Shown here: piece by piece, positions 1 to 6,070 of the stretch
How the letters are laid out: every line of letters starts with the position of its first letter
Position numbering within the stretch: position 1 is the stretch's first letter
Notes under the pieces: model-generated
The model's input: the letters and a program-made list of their open reading frames with translations, nothing else
Databases searched by the model: none
What the model was told of the DNA's origin: nothing
Position numbers and translations under genes: made by a program
Assembly: GCA_030672445.1 (NCBI GenBank)
Contig: DAOVGK010000094.1
Location: 1-6,221, forward strand
Direction: 5' to 3'
DNA: 6,221 nucleotides
DNA from: Candidatus Aerophobota bacterium
GTDB taxonomy: Bacteria > Aerophobota > Aerophobia > Aerophobales > AE-B3A

Positions 1-471
1 ACCTTTGGCTAGTCCATGCACTCCTAGTGGCTCCCCGACGATGTCCTTGATCAGCATTCTAGGATTGAGGGAAGAGGAGGGATCCTGGAAAACTATCTGC
101 ATTCTCCTTCTCAGCTTTTTCAATCTCTTTCCTTCAAAATTAGAAAGATCGTGTGTTCTCTCAAGTTCTTGAAGCTTTTGAGAATTTGAATCTATCAACT
201 CTTCTAGTTTCTCCACCTCCTGTTTTATCTCTTCCGATATATCAAAGTAGATGTGTCCTTTGGTTGGTTTAAGTAAGCGCAGGATGGTCTTGCCCAGCGT
301 TGTCTTTCCGCACCCGGATTCTCCCACCAGACCGAGACACTCTCCTTTTCTAATTTTTAAGCTCACGCCATCCACCGCTTTTATGTCTCCTATTCTTTTT
401 TTAAAAACCCCTCCCTGAATGGCATAGTATTTTTTTAGCTTTCTGACCTCTACTAAGATATTCATGTTCAT
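1..471 (-). CDS. dppF: Peptide ABC transporter ATP-binding protein, DppF/OppF type (partial, C-terminus beyond left edge)
   Basis: This is the second nucleotide-binding subunit of the importer; it hydrolyses ATP at the cytoplasmic face together with the DppD-type subunit. The first 157 codons are visible. The ATG at 471-469 overlaps the dppD stop as ATGA, with no strong Shine-Dalgarno, so translation is probably coupled; a second in-frame ATG lies at 465-463. The N-terminus is [16 protein letters not shown]. Walker A is GESGCGKTT (residues 50-58) and the Q-loop is VFQDPSSSLNPR with Gln129. The signature motif, Walker B and C-terminal domain lie outside the window. Between the strand GHIYFDI (72-78) and RRRMQ (121-125) is a charged helical stretch rich in Glu, Leu and Lys. 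It is roughly 20 residues longer than usual for the family and looks like a short coiled coil. The family assignment is firm; the choice of dppF over oppF is by position only. Confidence 0.93.
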   Translation of the reverse strand, partial: MNMNILVEVRKLKKYYAIQGGVFKKRIGDIKAVDGVSLKIRKGECLGLVGESGCGKTTLGKTILRLLKPTKGHIYFDISEEIKQEVEKLEELIDSNSQKLQELERTHDLSNFEGKRLKKLRRRMQIVFQDPSSSLNPRMLIKDIVGEPLGVHGLAKG

Positions 472-1679
472 CTCTGTCTAGTAAGCCCCGTTAGATGTTC
501 GGTATCTAACGGGGTAAAAAGATGGCAGGCTACCAGATGGTTATTCCCCACTCGAGTAAGCTCCGGCTTTATTTGCCGGCAAATTTTCATCTGGTTAGGA
601 CAGCGAGGATGAAACCGGCAACCAGAAGGGGGGTTTATTAGATTTGGCACAGTGCCTTTTATGCTTTTAAGCTTTTCCTTACTCCCTGGCTTGGGAATTG
701 CGTTTATAAGTGCTTTAGTGTAAGGATGAAGAGAGTTTTTGAACAGCTGCCTTACTTCGCTTATTTCGCAAACGCTGCCGGCATACATTACTGCCACCCG
801 ATCGCACATCTCTGCCACCACTCCTAGATCATGAGTAATAAAAAGAACAGATGTGCCCAGATCTTTCCTTGATTTCCGAATGAGATCGAGAATCTGAGCC
901 TGGATGGTAACGTCAAGATTGGAAGTAGGTTCATCAGCTATCAAAAGTTTGGGATGGCAAGCGAGTGCCATAGCTATGACTATTCGTTGCTGCATGCCTC
1001 CGCTGAGTTCATGGGGGTATCGATCTACCAGCTTCTGAGGATGGGGTACTCCCAGCTTCTTTAAGATTTCAATGGTCTCTTTCCGGGCTGATTTTTTTAA
1101 CCGACCGTTATAGACTCTAACAACAGGGATACGGGAAAGAAATTTCAGAAGAAAAGAATTCTCATCCACCAGCATTTTTCTATATGTTCCTCTTTTCATC
1201 TTATAGGCTATCTTTTTCAGGATGGAGTCCGCTTTGTCAACTTTTTCTTCTATTTCCCTGACCACACTTTCAGAGAGCTCTCTTCTTCGATGAAGCAAAA
1301 AACTTTCTGAGATCTGATCGTTGATGGAATACACAGGATTCAGTGCCGAGCTGGGTTCCTGAAAAATCATGGAGATCTCATCTCCTCTCACTTTTCTCAT
1401 AAATGCTTCGCTCTGCTCTAATAGGTCCAGATAGCTACTCTTTTTAGAAGACTTTCCGTCAGGTCTAAAATAAATCTTTCCTTGTTCAATTTTTCCCGGA
1501 GCCTGAATCAGTCTTAAAATAGAAAGAGCGGTTACACTCTTTCCGCACCCAGTTTCACCGACCAGTCCCAGAGTTTCCCCCTCTTCTATATCCAGGTTTA
1601 CTCCATCCAGTGCTTTAACGACGCCCTCGTAGGTGTAGAAATTCGTTACTAGATCCTTAATCTTTAATAACTTTGTCAT
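468..1679 (-). CDS. dppD: Peptide ABC transporter ATP-binding protein, DppD/OppD type
   Basis: This is the first ATPase subunit of the importer. All ABC motifs are visible: Walker A GETGCGKS (41-48), Q-loop Gln107 in [10 protein letters not shown], signature LSGGMQQR (225-232), Walker B LLIADE with catalytic Glu250, D-loop SNLD (253-256) and H-loop His283. The C-terminal oligopeptide-transporter domain follows, with four cysteines (354, 360, 367, 385). In this family these are known to be able to hold an iron-sulfur cluster. At 403 residues it is about 60-70 longer than usual. The excess is mainly a basic, helical insertion at about 131-200, between the Q-loop and the signature motif. About 16 extra residues after HLVACHLF are partly encoded by a perfect hairpin (486-514). 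The ATG start is 3 nt after the dppC stop, with an AAGAAGG Shine-Dalgarno inside the end of dppC. Confidence 0.95.
   Translation of the reverse strand: MTKLLKIKDLVTNFYTYEGVVKALDGVNLDIEEGETLGLVGETGCGKSVTALSILRLIQAPGKIEQGKIYFRPDGKSSKKSSYLDLLEQSEAFMRKVRGDEISMIFQEPSSALNPVYSINDQISESFLLHRRRELSESVVREIEEKVDKADSILKKIAYKMKRGTYRKMLVDENSFLLKFLSRIPVVRVYNGRLKKSARKETIEILKKLGVPHPQKLVDRYPHELSGGMQQRIVIAMALACHPKLLIADEPTSNLDVTIQAQILDLIRKSRKDLGTSVLFITHDLGVVAEMCDRVAVMYAGSVCEISEVRQLFKNSLHPYTKALINAIPKPGSKEKLKSIKGTVPNLINPPSGCRFHPRCPNQMKICRQIKPELTRVGNNHLVACHLFTPLDTEHLTGLTRQR
486..514. repeat. Perfect 11-bp inverted repeat at the dppD 3' end
   Basis: The arms CCCCGTTAGAT (486-496) and ATCTAACGGGG (504-514) are exact complements around a 7-nt centre that includes TTCGG. 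It lies within the last codons of dppD, 15 nt before the dppF start in the direction of transcription. No T-tract follows on the minus strand, so it is not a standard terminator. It could tune dppD-dppF coupling or be a small inserted palindrome; the function is inferred. Confidence 0.75.
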
Positions 1680-1682
1680 TTC

Positions 1683-2630
1683 TTACCTTCTTCGTAATTT
1701 CGGATCCAGAATATCCCTGAGGGCATCTCCCAGAAGATTCCACCCCAGGACAAAGAAGAGAATAAAAAGTCCAGGTACGGTGACCGCATACCAGTAAGCT
1801 AAGGGATTTCCCGGTGGTCCAACAATCCAGTTGCGAGCGAAACTGATCATCTGTCCCCAGTCTGCATAACCAATAGGAGCACCAAGTCCTAAGAAACTCA
1901 AGGCTGCCGCAGTAAGAACCATGGCACCCACATCGAGAGAGGCCATTACTAAAAGAGGGTAAATGGCGTTGGGCAGGACATGCTTAAAAATTACGGTGAA
2001 GTCAGAACATCCCACTGCTCTGGCCGCTTCTACGTAGTCTTCTTCCCTGACCCGCAATATATCACCCCGGATCAATCGGGCGTAGGACGGCCACCCTACT
2101 ATAATTAAAGCCTTCATAACATTGTCCAAACTGTGGCCTAAGGCACTCACTAATGCCATAGCTAGAATTAGGGTGGGTAGAGACATAAAAGTGTCAACAG
2201 TGCGCATAATTATTTCATCCACCACTCCTCCGTAATACCCAGACAGGCTACCCAAAATTATTCCGATGATCAGGATGCTACCTACTACCGTAAACCCTAT
2301 GCGAAAAGAGGTTCTGGTTCCCCAGATTACTCCATAATAAATGTCATACTGCCCTTCGGTAGTCCCGAAGAGATGCGTCCTGCTCGGTGGCCTGGGTGTT
2401 GCACTGTACCCTTCTCTGGGGATTCGGTATGGCTCATGCAGATATTTTGGTGGTGCAAGATATGGCGCTGCTATAGCTATGGAGACAAACAGAAGAATGA
2501 GAAAAAGACCTGCCAGAGAGAGGGGACTTTTTCTTACTCTACTCAAGGAAAACTTGACTTCCTTGAGTCTCGGCTCCATCCTCCTTTTAAATTCCTGCCA
2601 GGTTTTGGCTTCTAGCTCCAAGCGCATCAC
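1683..2630 (-). CDS. dppC: Peptide ABC transporter permease, DppC/OppC type
   Basis: This is one of the two inner-membrane subunits forming the channel; it pairs with DppB and docks on the ATPases. At 315 residues it has the usual family length. The N-terminal OppC_N-type region has a first membrane helix at about 38-56, followed by the periplasmic loop and HLFGTTEGQYDIYYG (87-101), a divergent form of the common HPLGTDxxGRDxxSR. Further membrane helices fall at about 109-130, 146-163, 168-182, 221-245 and 278-300. The cytoplasmic EAA loop, which contacts the ATPase, is YVEAARAVGCSDFTVIFKH (199-217). The protein ends in LRDILDPKLRRR, typical of the family. The start is ambiguous: GTG at 2630 gives a GTGA overlap with dppB, and ATG at 2627 gives a one-base TGATG overlap. 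Either implies coupling. A charged stretch of about 30 residues precedes the first helix. Confidence 0.95.
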   Translation of the reverse strand: MMRLELEAKTWQEFKRRMEPRLKEVKFSLSRVRKSPLSLAGLFLILLFVSIAIAAPYLAPPKYLHEPYRIPREGYSATPRPPSRTHLFGTTEGQYDIYYGVIWGTRTSFRIGFTVVGSILIIGIILGSLSGYYGGVVDEIIMRTVDTFMSLPTLILAMALVSALGHSLDNVMKALIIVGWPSYARLIRGDILRVREEDYVEAARAVGCSDFTVIFKHVLPNAIYPLLVMASLDVGAMVLTAAALSFLGLGAPIGYADWGQMISFARNWIVGPPGNPLAYWYAVTVPGLFILFFVLGWNLLGDALRDILDPKLRRR

Positions 2631-3661
2631 CCCAATCGGACTCTAGGATCAATATAGGCATATATCAAATCCACCACCAGGTTAGTCATGACGAAGAGTA
2701 AGCCGTTGAAAAGTACGGCTCCCAGAATTGCCGAAATATCCAGTTGAACGGCAGCTCTGGCCCACCACCATCCTAATCCTTTTCGATTAAAGATAGTCTC
2801 AGTAATAACGACTCCCTGCATCATCCAGGCAAAGATGTAACCGGAGACAGTGATCACAGGAATCATAGCATTTCTTCTGGCATGTTTTTTCACCACAATG
2901 TGCTCATCTGCTCCCTTGGCCCTGGCGGTGATGACGTAGCCTCCGCCCAGGGCCTCAAGCATACTAGACCTCATAATCCTCATGACCAGGGCACACTGCA
3001 CCACGGTTAAGGTGATCACGGGCAGGATAAGGTGCCTGACCGCATCGACAAAAATCCAGAGTTTTCCATTCAATAAAGCATCTACGGTGTTAATTCTGGT
3101 AAATCTAGTAAAGTCTTGAGATTTTACAAATAGGGCAGCCTCTATCCCCAGAGCTTCCGGAGGTAAAAGTCCTCTGAAGTATCCATAGAAGATCATCAGG
3201 AGGATCAGGCCAAACCAGAAGGTGGGAAGAGACCAGCCGATGATAGCCAGGGTGCGGGTGGCATGATCGATAGATTTACCCGGGTGGACTGCAGAAAGAC
3301 TTCCAAGATAGATACCGACAAGGATGATAAGTGGCACTGAAAAGAGGGCAAGCTCGAAAGTACTGGGAAAAAAGTAAAAGAGAGCCTGTAGAACAGGCTG
3401 TTGCGCTGTCTTAGACCAACCCAGGTTTCCTCGAAGCACCTGCTTAATCCAGTTAAAATATTGAATATATATAGGAGCGTCAAGCCCATGCTTTCTAATC
3501 ACTCCCTGGATGTCCCTTAATTGCCTTATATCAGTTATGAAAACAGAGGCCCTTTGTGCTGGACTGAAGAGTGATAAGATAACAAAGACCAGTATACTGA
3601 CACCGAATAGAACCGGTATTACCAGCAAGAACCTCCGAATTATATAGCTCCTCATTTCCAT
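2627..3661 (-). CDS. dppB: Peptide ABC transporter permease, DppB/OppB type
   Basis: This is the other channel-forming inner-membrane subunit. Its 344 residues fit the family. It begins MEMRSYIIRRFLLVIPVLFG, with membrane helix 1 at about 8-30. A long periplasmic section follows, with the family motif LRGNLGWS (76-83). Further helices are at about 101-125, 135-160, 208-230, 264-288 and 308-335. The EAA loop is YVITARAKGADEHIVVKKHA (242-261), close to the common YVRTARAKGLSERxVxxxHA. The conserved GLGWWWARA segment and the end YIDPRVRLG are also as expected. The ATG at 3661 is preceded by GAGAGG at 3672-3667 with a 5-nt gap; a second in-frame ATG lies at 3655. Upstream in the same transcript is a 126-nt gap carrying a stem-loop and one dispersed repeat. 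The gene overlaps dppC by 1-4 nt. Confidence 0.95.
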   Translation of the reverse strand: MEMRSYIIRRFLLVIPVLFGVSILVFVILSLFSPAQRASVFITDIRQLRDIQGVIRKHGLDAPIYIQYFNWIKQVLRGNLGWSKTAQQPVLQALFYFFPSTFELALFSVPLIILVGIYLGSLSAVHPGKSIDHATRTLAIIGWSLPTFWFGLILLMIFYGYFRGLLPPEALGIEAALFVKSQDFTRFTRINTVDALLNGKLWIFVDAVRHLILPVITLTVVQCALVMRIMRSSMLEALGGGYVITARAKGADEHIVVKKHARRNAMIPVITVSGYIFAWMMQGVVITETIFNRKGLGWWWARAAVQLDISAILGAVLFNGLLFVMTNLVVDLIYAYIDPRVRLG

Positions 3662-3676
3662 ACATGCCTCTCGTTC

Positions 3677-3702
3677 AAAAAAGGGGACGTGATTATTTTT
3701 TT
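3677..3702 (+). repeat. Dispersed repeat, copy 1 (core GGGGACGTGATTA)
   Basis: An A-tract, the core GGGGACGTGATTA and a T-tract form a unit of about 24-26 bp that recurs at 5790-5813 (same orientation), 5902-5927 and 6026-6049 (both inverted). This copy sits alone between the binding-protein gene and dppB, just upstream of the dppB Shine-Dalgarno. The core is identical in all four copies. Its form recalls the short sequences scattered around REP-associated Y1 transposases, but no such gene is present here. Confidence 0.85.
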
Positions 3703-3711
3703 GTCATAATA

Positions 3712-3737
3712 AGGCGGGGTCTATGGAGACCCCGCCT
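3712..3737 (-). promoter_or_regulatory. Intercistronic stem-loop between binding protein and dppB
   Basis: The arms AGGCGGGGTCT (3712-3722) and AGACCCCGCCT (3727-3737) are perfect complements around a 4-nt loop. On the minus-strand transcript the hairpin is followed by TTATTATGAC, a poor U-tract, so termination would be partial at best. A stable hairpin after the binding-protein gene commonly protects the upstream message or attenuates the downstream genes, giving excess binding protein over permease. The structure is seen directly; its role is inferred. Confidence 0.7.
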
Positions 3738-3787
3738 CTTCCGGAAACCCCACTCAGGTTCTTAAGCCCTGCAGAGCCACAAGGTCA

Positions 3788-5545
3788 TTACTCTTTCCAA
3801 ATCGGGTACATATAGGAGTTTCCATCATTTTCGGGAAGGATGGGATTCCAGTACCATCCGTGGACCCACTCTCGCTCATAATGACGGCGAAGTTGCTGAT
3901 GCAAAGGGACACTCGGTACGTCATCATAGTATATGAGCTGCAGCTCATAATATAAACTGGCCCTTTCTTTTGGATCGACTGTTTCTATGGCTCTCTTGAT
4001 TATCTCATCAACAATGGGGTTTTTGTAACTCTGGAACCCAGAGAAATCCCCCCGGCTGTGCATGAATGGGTAGACAAAATTGTGAGCATCCGCATAATCG
4101 GCTACCCATCCAATAATGAAGAGGGTTAATTTGCGTTCAACCAGATCCGTCAGATAGGTGGCCCACTCTACCGGCCTTACCTCAATTTTGAACCTGGGAT
4201 TGAGGGATTCTACATTTTCTTCAAACATTCTGGCGGCTGTTTCCCTCTGGACATTGCCGGAGTTATAAAGAAGAGTAAACTTAAATCCTTTCTCCCATAC
4301 TTTTCCTCCCCAGGCCTTCTTAAAGTATTCTTTTGCCTTTTCCAGATTAAAGTGGTAGGTCTCCTGTTCCGGGTTTCGGTAGGCCAGTCCCTCTACTATC
4401 GGTCCTACCGGTTGCACTGCTTCTCCCAGGAATACATCTTTAATGTAAGTATCCCAGTCAAAGCAATGAGCAAAGCCTAGTCGGACGTTTTTGTCGGAAA
4501 AGAAATCGGGTGGAATACCTTCCCCATCCAGCTTGCTGCTTCCTATGTCAGGGTTTCCCTCTGGATTTATTTTAAGATTGAAGAAGGCAGCCGTAAGATC
4601 CAGAGTGGGTAGATCTTTAATGCAGCGCACACCTTCCACACCTTCAAGCTCCTTAACATACTGCCGGGGAACGAAGATTATATCTGCATCTCCGGCCAGA
4701 AACATAAGCTTTCTGGTAGTCCACTCTTCTACATATTTCATTATTACTCTTTCGAGTTTAGCCGGTCCCTGCCAGTAATCGTCAAATCTGACCAGGACCG
4801 ATTCTACCCCAGGTTCCCATCTTTCCAGCTTGAAAGGACCTGTCCCGCAGCCTATGGCATGGAGGGGCTCCTTTCCCGGCTCCGGATTGTTGAGATCCTT
4901 CCACGTCTCAGCCGTTCCTGGCCAGTCACCGTTTTCAATGCAGAACTTTTTGTTTACGATTGAGCTCCAGCTATTGGCAAGAATCCCGAGGAATGGGGGA
5001 TAGGGCTTCTTGAGATTAAAAACAACGTTGTTCCCTTTCACTTCTACTGCCTTGTCGATATCCTCGAAATTTACCACAATGTTTCCTTCTCCGTCTCGAG
5101 ATCCCAAAACACCTAGTAGAGGCTCATAGAGCATCCATACCGGACCCCCATCTCTATCCTGTACCATAGCACGTTCGATAGAGTACTCAACATCTTCCGG
5201 AGTTAGAATCTCACCGTTGTGAAACTTCACTCCCTTTCTTATAGGGAAGGTGTAGGTCACACCATCAGAGGAGATAAGGCCGTTTTCTACGCTGGGAACT
5301 TCGGTGGATAGCATGGGCACGAACTTATTCGTCTCTCCTCCATCAAAGAATATCAGTGTGTCATAGATATTGAGAGTCCTGTTGCAACTGGTGGTGTCAT
5401 AACCCCAGGCTGGATCGAATGAGTCTATCGTTCCTATGCTGGCCGCAATTAAGGTACCCGGGTTCTTCACCTCTTGAGCCATCCCCGGGGCCACACTGAT
5501 ACCAACAATAAAAGCCAAAGCTAATATGAGAAAATTTTTCTTCAC
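3788..5545 (-). CDS. dppA: Peptide ABC transporter substrate-binding protein (SBP_bac_5 family)
   Basis: This exported solute receptor captures the substrate outside the inner membrane and delivers it to the permeases. The start is GTG (5545-5543), with AAGGAGG 8 nt upstream. A Sec signal peptide is visible: MKKN, a hydrophobic core to about residue 19, and a likely cut after Ala23 (GMA/QE). There is no cysteine at the cut, so it should be soluble rather than a lipoprotein. Family features include YDTLIFFDG (61-69), FVPMLSTE (75-82), the block from YTFPIRKGVKFHNGEILTPE (98-117) to DVEYSIERAM, GTGPFKLERWEPG (234-246), and the C-terminal lobe with IIGWVADYADAHNF (477-490) followed by a typical YYELQLIYYDDVPSVPL (532-548). 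The 585 residues are at the long end of the normal range. Dipeptides, oligopeptides and some sugars are all bound by this family, so the substrate is open. The symbol rests on gene order. Confidence 0.94.
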   Translation of the reverse strand: MKKNFLILALAFIVGISVAPGMAQEVKNPGTLIAASIGTIDSFDPAWGYDTTSCNRTLNIYDTLIFFDGGETNKFVPMLSTEVPSVENGLISSDGVTYTFPIRKGVKFHNGEILTPEDVEYSIERAMVQDRDGGPVWMLYEPLLGVLGSRDGEGNIVVNFEDIDKAVEVKGNNVVFNLKKPYPPFLGILANSWSSIVNKKFCIENGDWPGTAETWKDLNNPEPGKEPLHAIGCGTGPFKLERWEPGVESVLVRFDDYWQGPAKLERVIMKYVEEWTTRKLMFLAGDADIIFVPRQYVKELEGVEGVRCIKDLPTLDLTAAFFNLKINPEGNPDIGSSKLDGEGIPPDFFSDKNVRLGFAHCFDWDTYIKDVFLGEAVQPVGPIVEGLAYRNPEQETYHFNLEKAKEYFKKAWGGKVWEKGFKFTLLYNSGNVQRETAARMFEENVESLNPRFKIEVRPVEWATYLTDLVERKLTLFIIGWVADYADAHNFVYPFMHSRGDFSGFQSYKNPIVDEIIKRAIETVDPKERASLYYELQLIYYDDVPSVPLHQQLRRHYEREWVHGWYWNPILPENDGNSYMYPIWKE

Positions 5546-5553
5546 TTCAAAAA

Positions 5554-5560
5554 CCTCCTT
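5554..5560 (-). promoter_or_regulatory. Ribosome binding site of the binding-protein gene
   Basis: AAGGAGG on the minus strand lies 8 nt before the GTG at 5545. This near-perfect Shine-Dalgarno fixes the non-ATG start and suggests strong translation of the binding protein. Confidence 0.85.
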
Positions 5561-5583
5561 TTGAATTCTTGATCCTGTTTTTT

Positions 5584-5595
5584 AGAGTTGACTCT
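5584..5595. repeat. Short inverted repeat in the operon leader
   Basis: AGAGT and ACTCT arms flank a 2-base centre. It lies in the leader about 40 nt before the binding-protein start codon, downstream of the predicted promoter. It could be an operator half-site pair or a small hairpin, but it is short enough to be chance. Confidence 0.3.
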
Positions 5596-5700
5596 CTTTC
5601 TAAAAGAAATTTCACCCCCTTTCCCTGAGAGCCTATCCTTGAACTTTCCTTCTTGTCTGGCAGAAATTCAGTTTTTGCCGTCCCAATACAATGTGCCTTT

Positions 5701-5728
5701 ATAATAATAATATGTTCAAACAAGTCAA
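5701..5728 (-). promoter_or_regulatory. Predicted sigma70-type promoter of the dpp operon
   Basis: On the minus strand, TTGACT (5728-5723) is followed 16 nt later by TATTAT (5706-5701), with TATAAA also available 3 nt further on at 19-nt spacing. The spacer is AT-rich. Transcription would begin near 5694, giving a leader of about 150 nt before the GTG at 5545. No known riboswitch was recognised in the leader. Confidence 0.55.
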
Positions 5729-5733
5729 GAAAT

Positions 5734-5777
5734 ATAGCTCATGGCTCATGAGTGGTTAGCTATCGACCATGAGCTAT
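5734..5777. repeat. 11-bp inverted repeat upstream of the dpp promoter
   Basis: The arms ATAGCTCATGG (5734-5744) and CCATGAGCTAT (5767-5777) are perfect complements with 22 nt between them. The palindrome CTCATGAG (5745-5752) and partial repeats of the words AGCTAT and GCTCATG lie inside or nearby. It ends just before dispersed repeat copy 2. Such low-complexity GCTCATG/AGCTAT runs look like intergenic repeat debris. A regulator site just upstream of the promoter -35 box (5723-5728) is the alternative. Confidence 0.55.
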
Positions 5778-5892
5778 CAGCCATCAACGAAAAAGGGGAC
5801 GTGATTATTTTTTGCCGCCACAAATAACTCTCCCAATGCTCCTTGAATATCTGTTTTATGGTGAAGTGGTGGTAGCACACTTGCTCTATCAT
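5746..5892 (-). pseudogene. Truncated transposase-like N-terminal fragment
   Basis: An ATG at 5892-5890 opens a 48-codon frame ending with TGA at 5748-5746. Its first 26 residues, containing HHFTIKQIFKEHWESYL, resemble the N-terminus of transposases with a zinc-binding domain (IS91/IS801-like: an aromatic-rich helix with an 'IFxxHW' pattern before the cysteines). This likeness is by eye and moderate. From residue 27 the frame reads through dispersed repeat copy 2 (as QKIITSPF) and then unrelated sequence. The zinc cysteines and catalytic domain are absent, so it cannot be a working transposase. No Shine-Dalgarno sits at a normal distance; repeat copy 3 lies directly upstream. It could also be a chance reading frame inside a small non-coding element. 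Confidence 0.4.
5790..5813 (+). repeat. Dispersed repeat, copy 2 (core GGGGACGTGATTA)
   Basis: Same orientation as copy 1. It forms the left arm of the 138-bp inverted-repeat structure and falls exactly where the transposase-like fragment on the other strand loses its likeness. Confidence 0.85.
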
Positions 5893-5901
5893 AATAACAG
5901 T

Positions 5902-5927
5902 AAAAAATAATCACGTCCCCTTTTTTT
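5902..5927 (-). repeat. Dispersed repeat, copy 3 (inverted)
   Basis: It carries TAATCACGTCCCC between an A6 and a T7 tract, the reverse complement of copies 1 and 2. It forms the right arm of the 138-bp structure. Confidence 0.85.
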
Positions 5928-5941
5928 CGTAATTCGACTGA

Positions 5942-5970
5942 TTGACTAAAGATGATCTCTATGCTAACTT
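5942..5970 (+). promoter_or_regulatory. Possible plus-strand promoter
   Basis: TTGACT (5942-5947), a 17-nt spacer and TAACTT (5965-5970) are present, with TG one base before the -10, the extended -10 form. The -10 itself matches only half of the consensus. It points at the Shine-Dalgarno/ATG at 5997-6010 and, further on, at the TnpB omega-RNA scaffold. Confidence 0.35.
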
Positions 5971-6007
5971 AGAATCGAGTTAAAAAAAGATTGAGTGGAG
6001 GGCCATC

Positions 6008-6070
6008 ATGAATTCTCGGATTGTGAAAAATAATCACGTCCCCTTTTTTCCCTACACAACTCAGCTATAG
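6008..6070 (+). pseudogene. Gene start cut off by a dispersed repeat (20-codon remnant)
   Basis: GGAGGG (5997-6002) stands 5 nt before ATG 6008, a textbook ribosome binding site. The frame begins MNSRIV, then enters repeat copy 4 at 6026 and stops at TAG 6068-6070 after 20 codons. The good start signals with almost no gene behind them suggest a gene whose body was lost when the repeat arrived or by deletion. If it was tnpB, the tail at 6050-6182 would be its other end, but that tail is in a different frame. What it encoded cannot be told. Confidence 0.35.
6026..6049 (-). repeat. Dispersed repeat, copy 4 (inverted)
   Basis: It carries TAATCACGTCCCC between an A5 and a T6 tract, in direct orientation with copy 3 and about 100 nt beyond it. 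It sits at the boundary between the cut-off gene start and the TnpB tail. Confidence 0.85.

Larger units (their letters stand above)
5790..5927. mobile_element. 138-bp MITE-like element with perfect terminal inverted repeats
   Basis: Copies 2 (5790-5813) and 3 (5902-5927) of the dispersed repeat face each other as perfect 24-bp complements. They enclose 88 bp that include the first codons of a transposase-like frame on the minus strand. This is the shape of a miniature, internally deleted transposon. No clear target-site duplication was found outside the arms, and the A/T-tracts at the ends blur the borders. Two independent repeat insertions next to an older transposase relic would give the same picture. 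Confidence 0.45.

Noticed and set aside
2341..2646. Plus-strand open frames of 80-101 codons opposite dppC
   Set aside because: They lie wholly antisense to a clear permease gene, have no recognisable motif and no good ribosome binding site; they are shadows of the dppC codons.
3205..3489. Minus-strand open frame within dppB
   Set aside because: It is out of frame inside a conserved permease, and its composition reflects the membrane-protein codons of dppB.
3712..3737. Full transcription terminator ending the binding-protein transcript
   Set aside because: The hairpin is strong, but on the minus strand it is followed by TTATTATGAC rather than a U-run, and the operon clearly continues into dppB. 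It is kept as a stem-loop with an uncertain role.
3754..3948. Minus-strand open frame overlapping the binding-protein 3' end
   Set aside because: It is mostly inside the conserved C-terminal coding region in another frame, with no independent support.
4491..4778. Plus-strand open frame opposite the binding-protein gene
   Set aside because: It is antisense to an intact, family-typical gene and lacks start signals.
5564..5690. Riboswitch in the operon leader
   Set aside because: No conserved riboswitch core could be recognised; only a short 5-bp-arm inverted repeat was seen.
5790..6049. CRISPR array from the three clustered repeat copies
   Set aside because: The copies differ in orientation, the spacings are about 88 and 98 nt and unequal, a fourth copy lies 2 kb away, and there are no cas genes.
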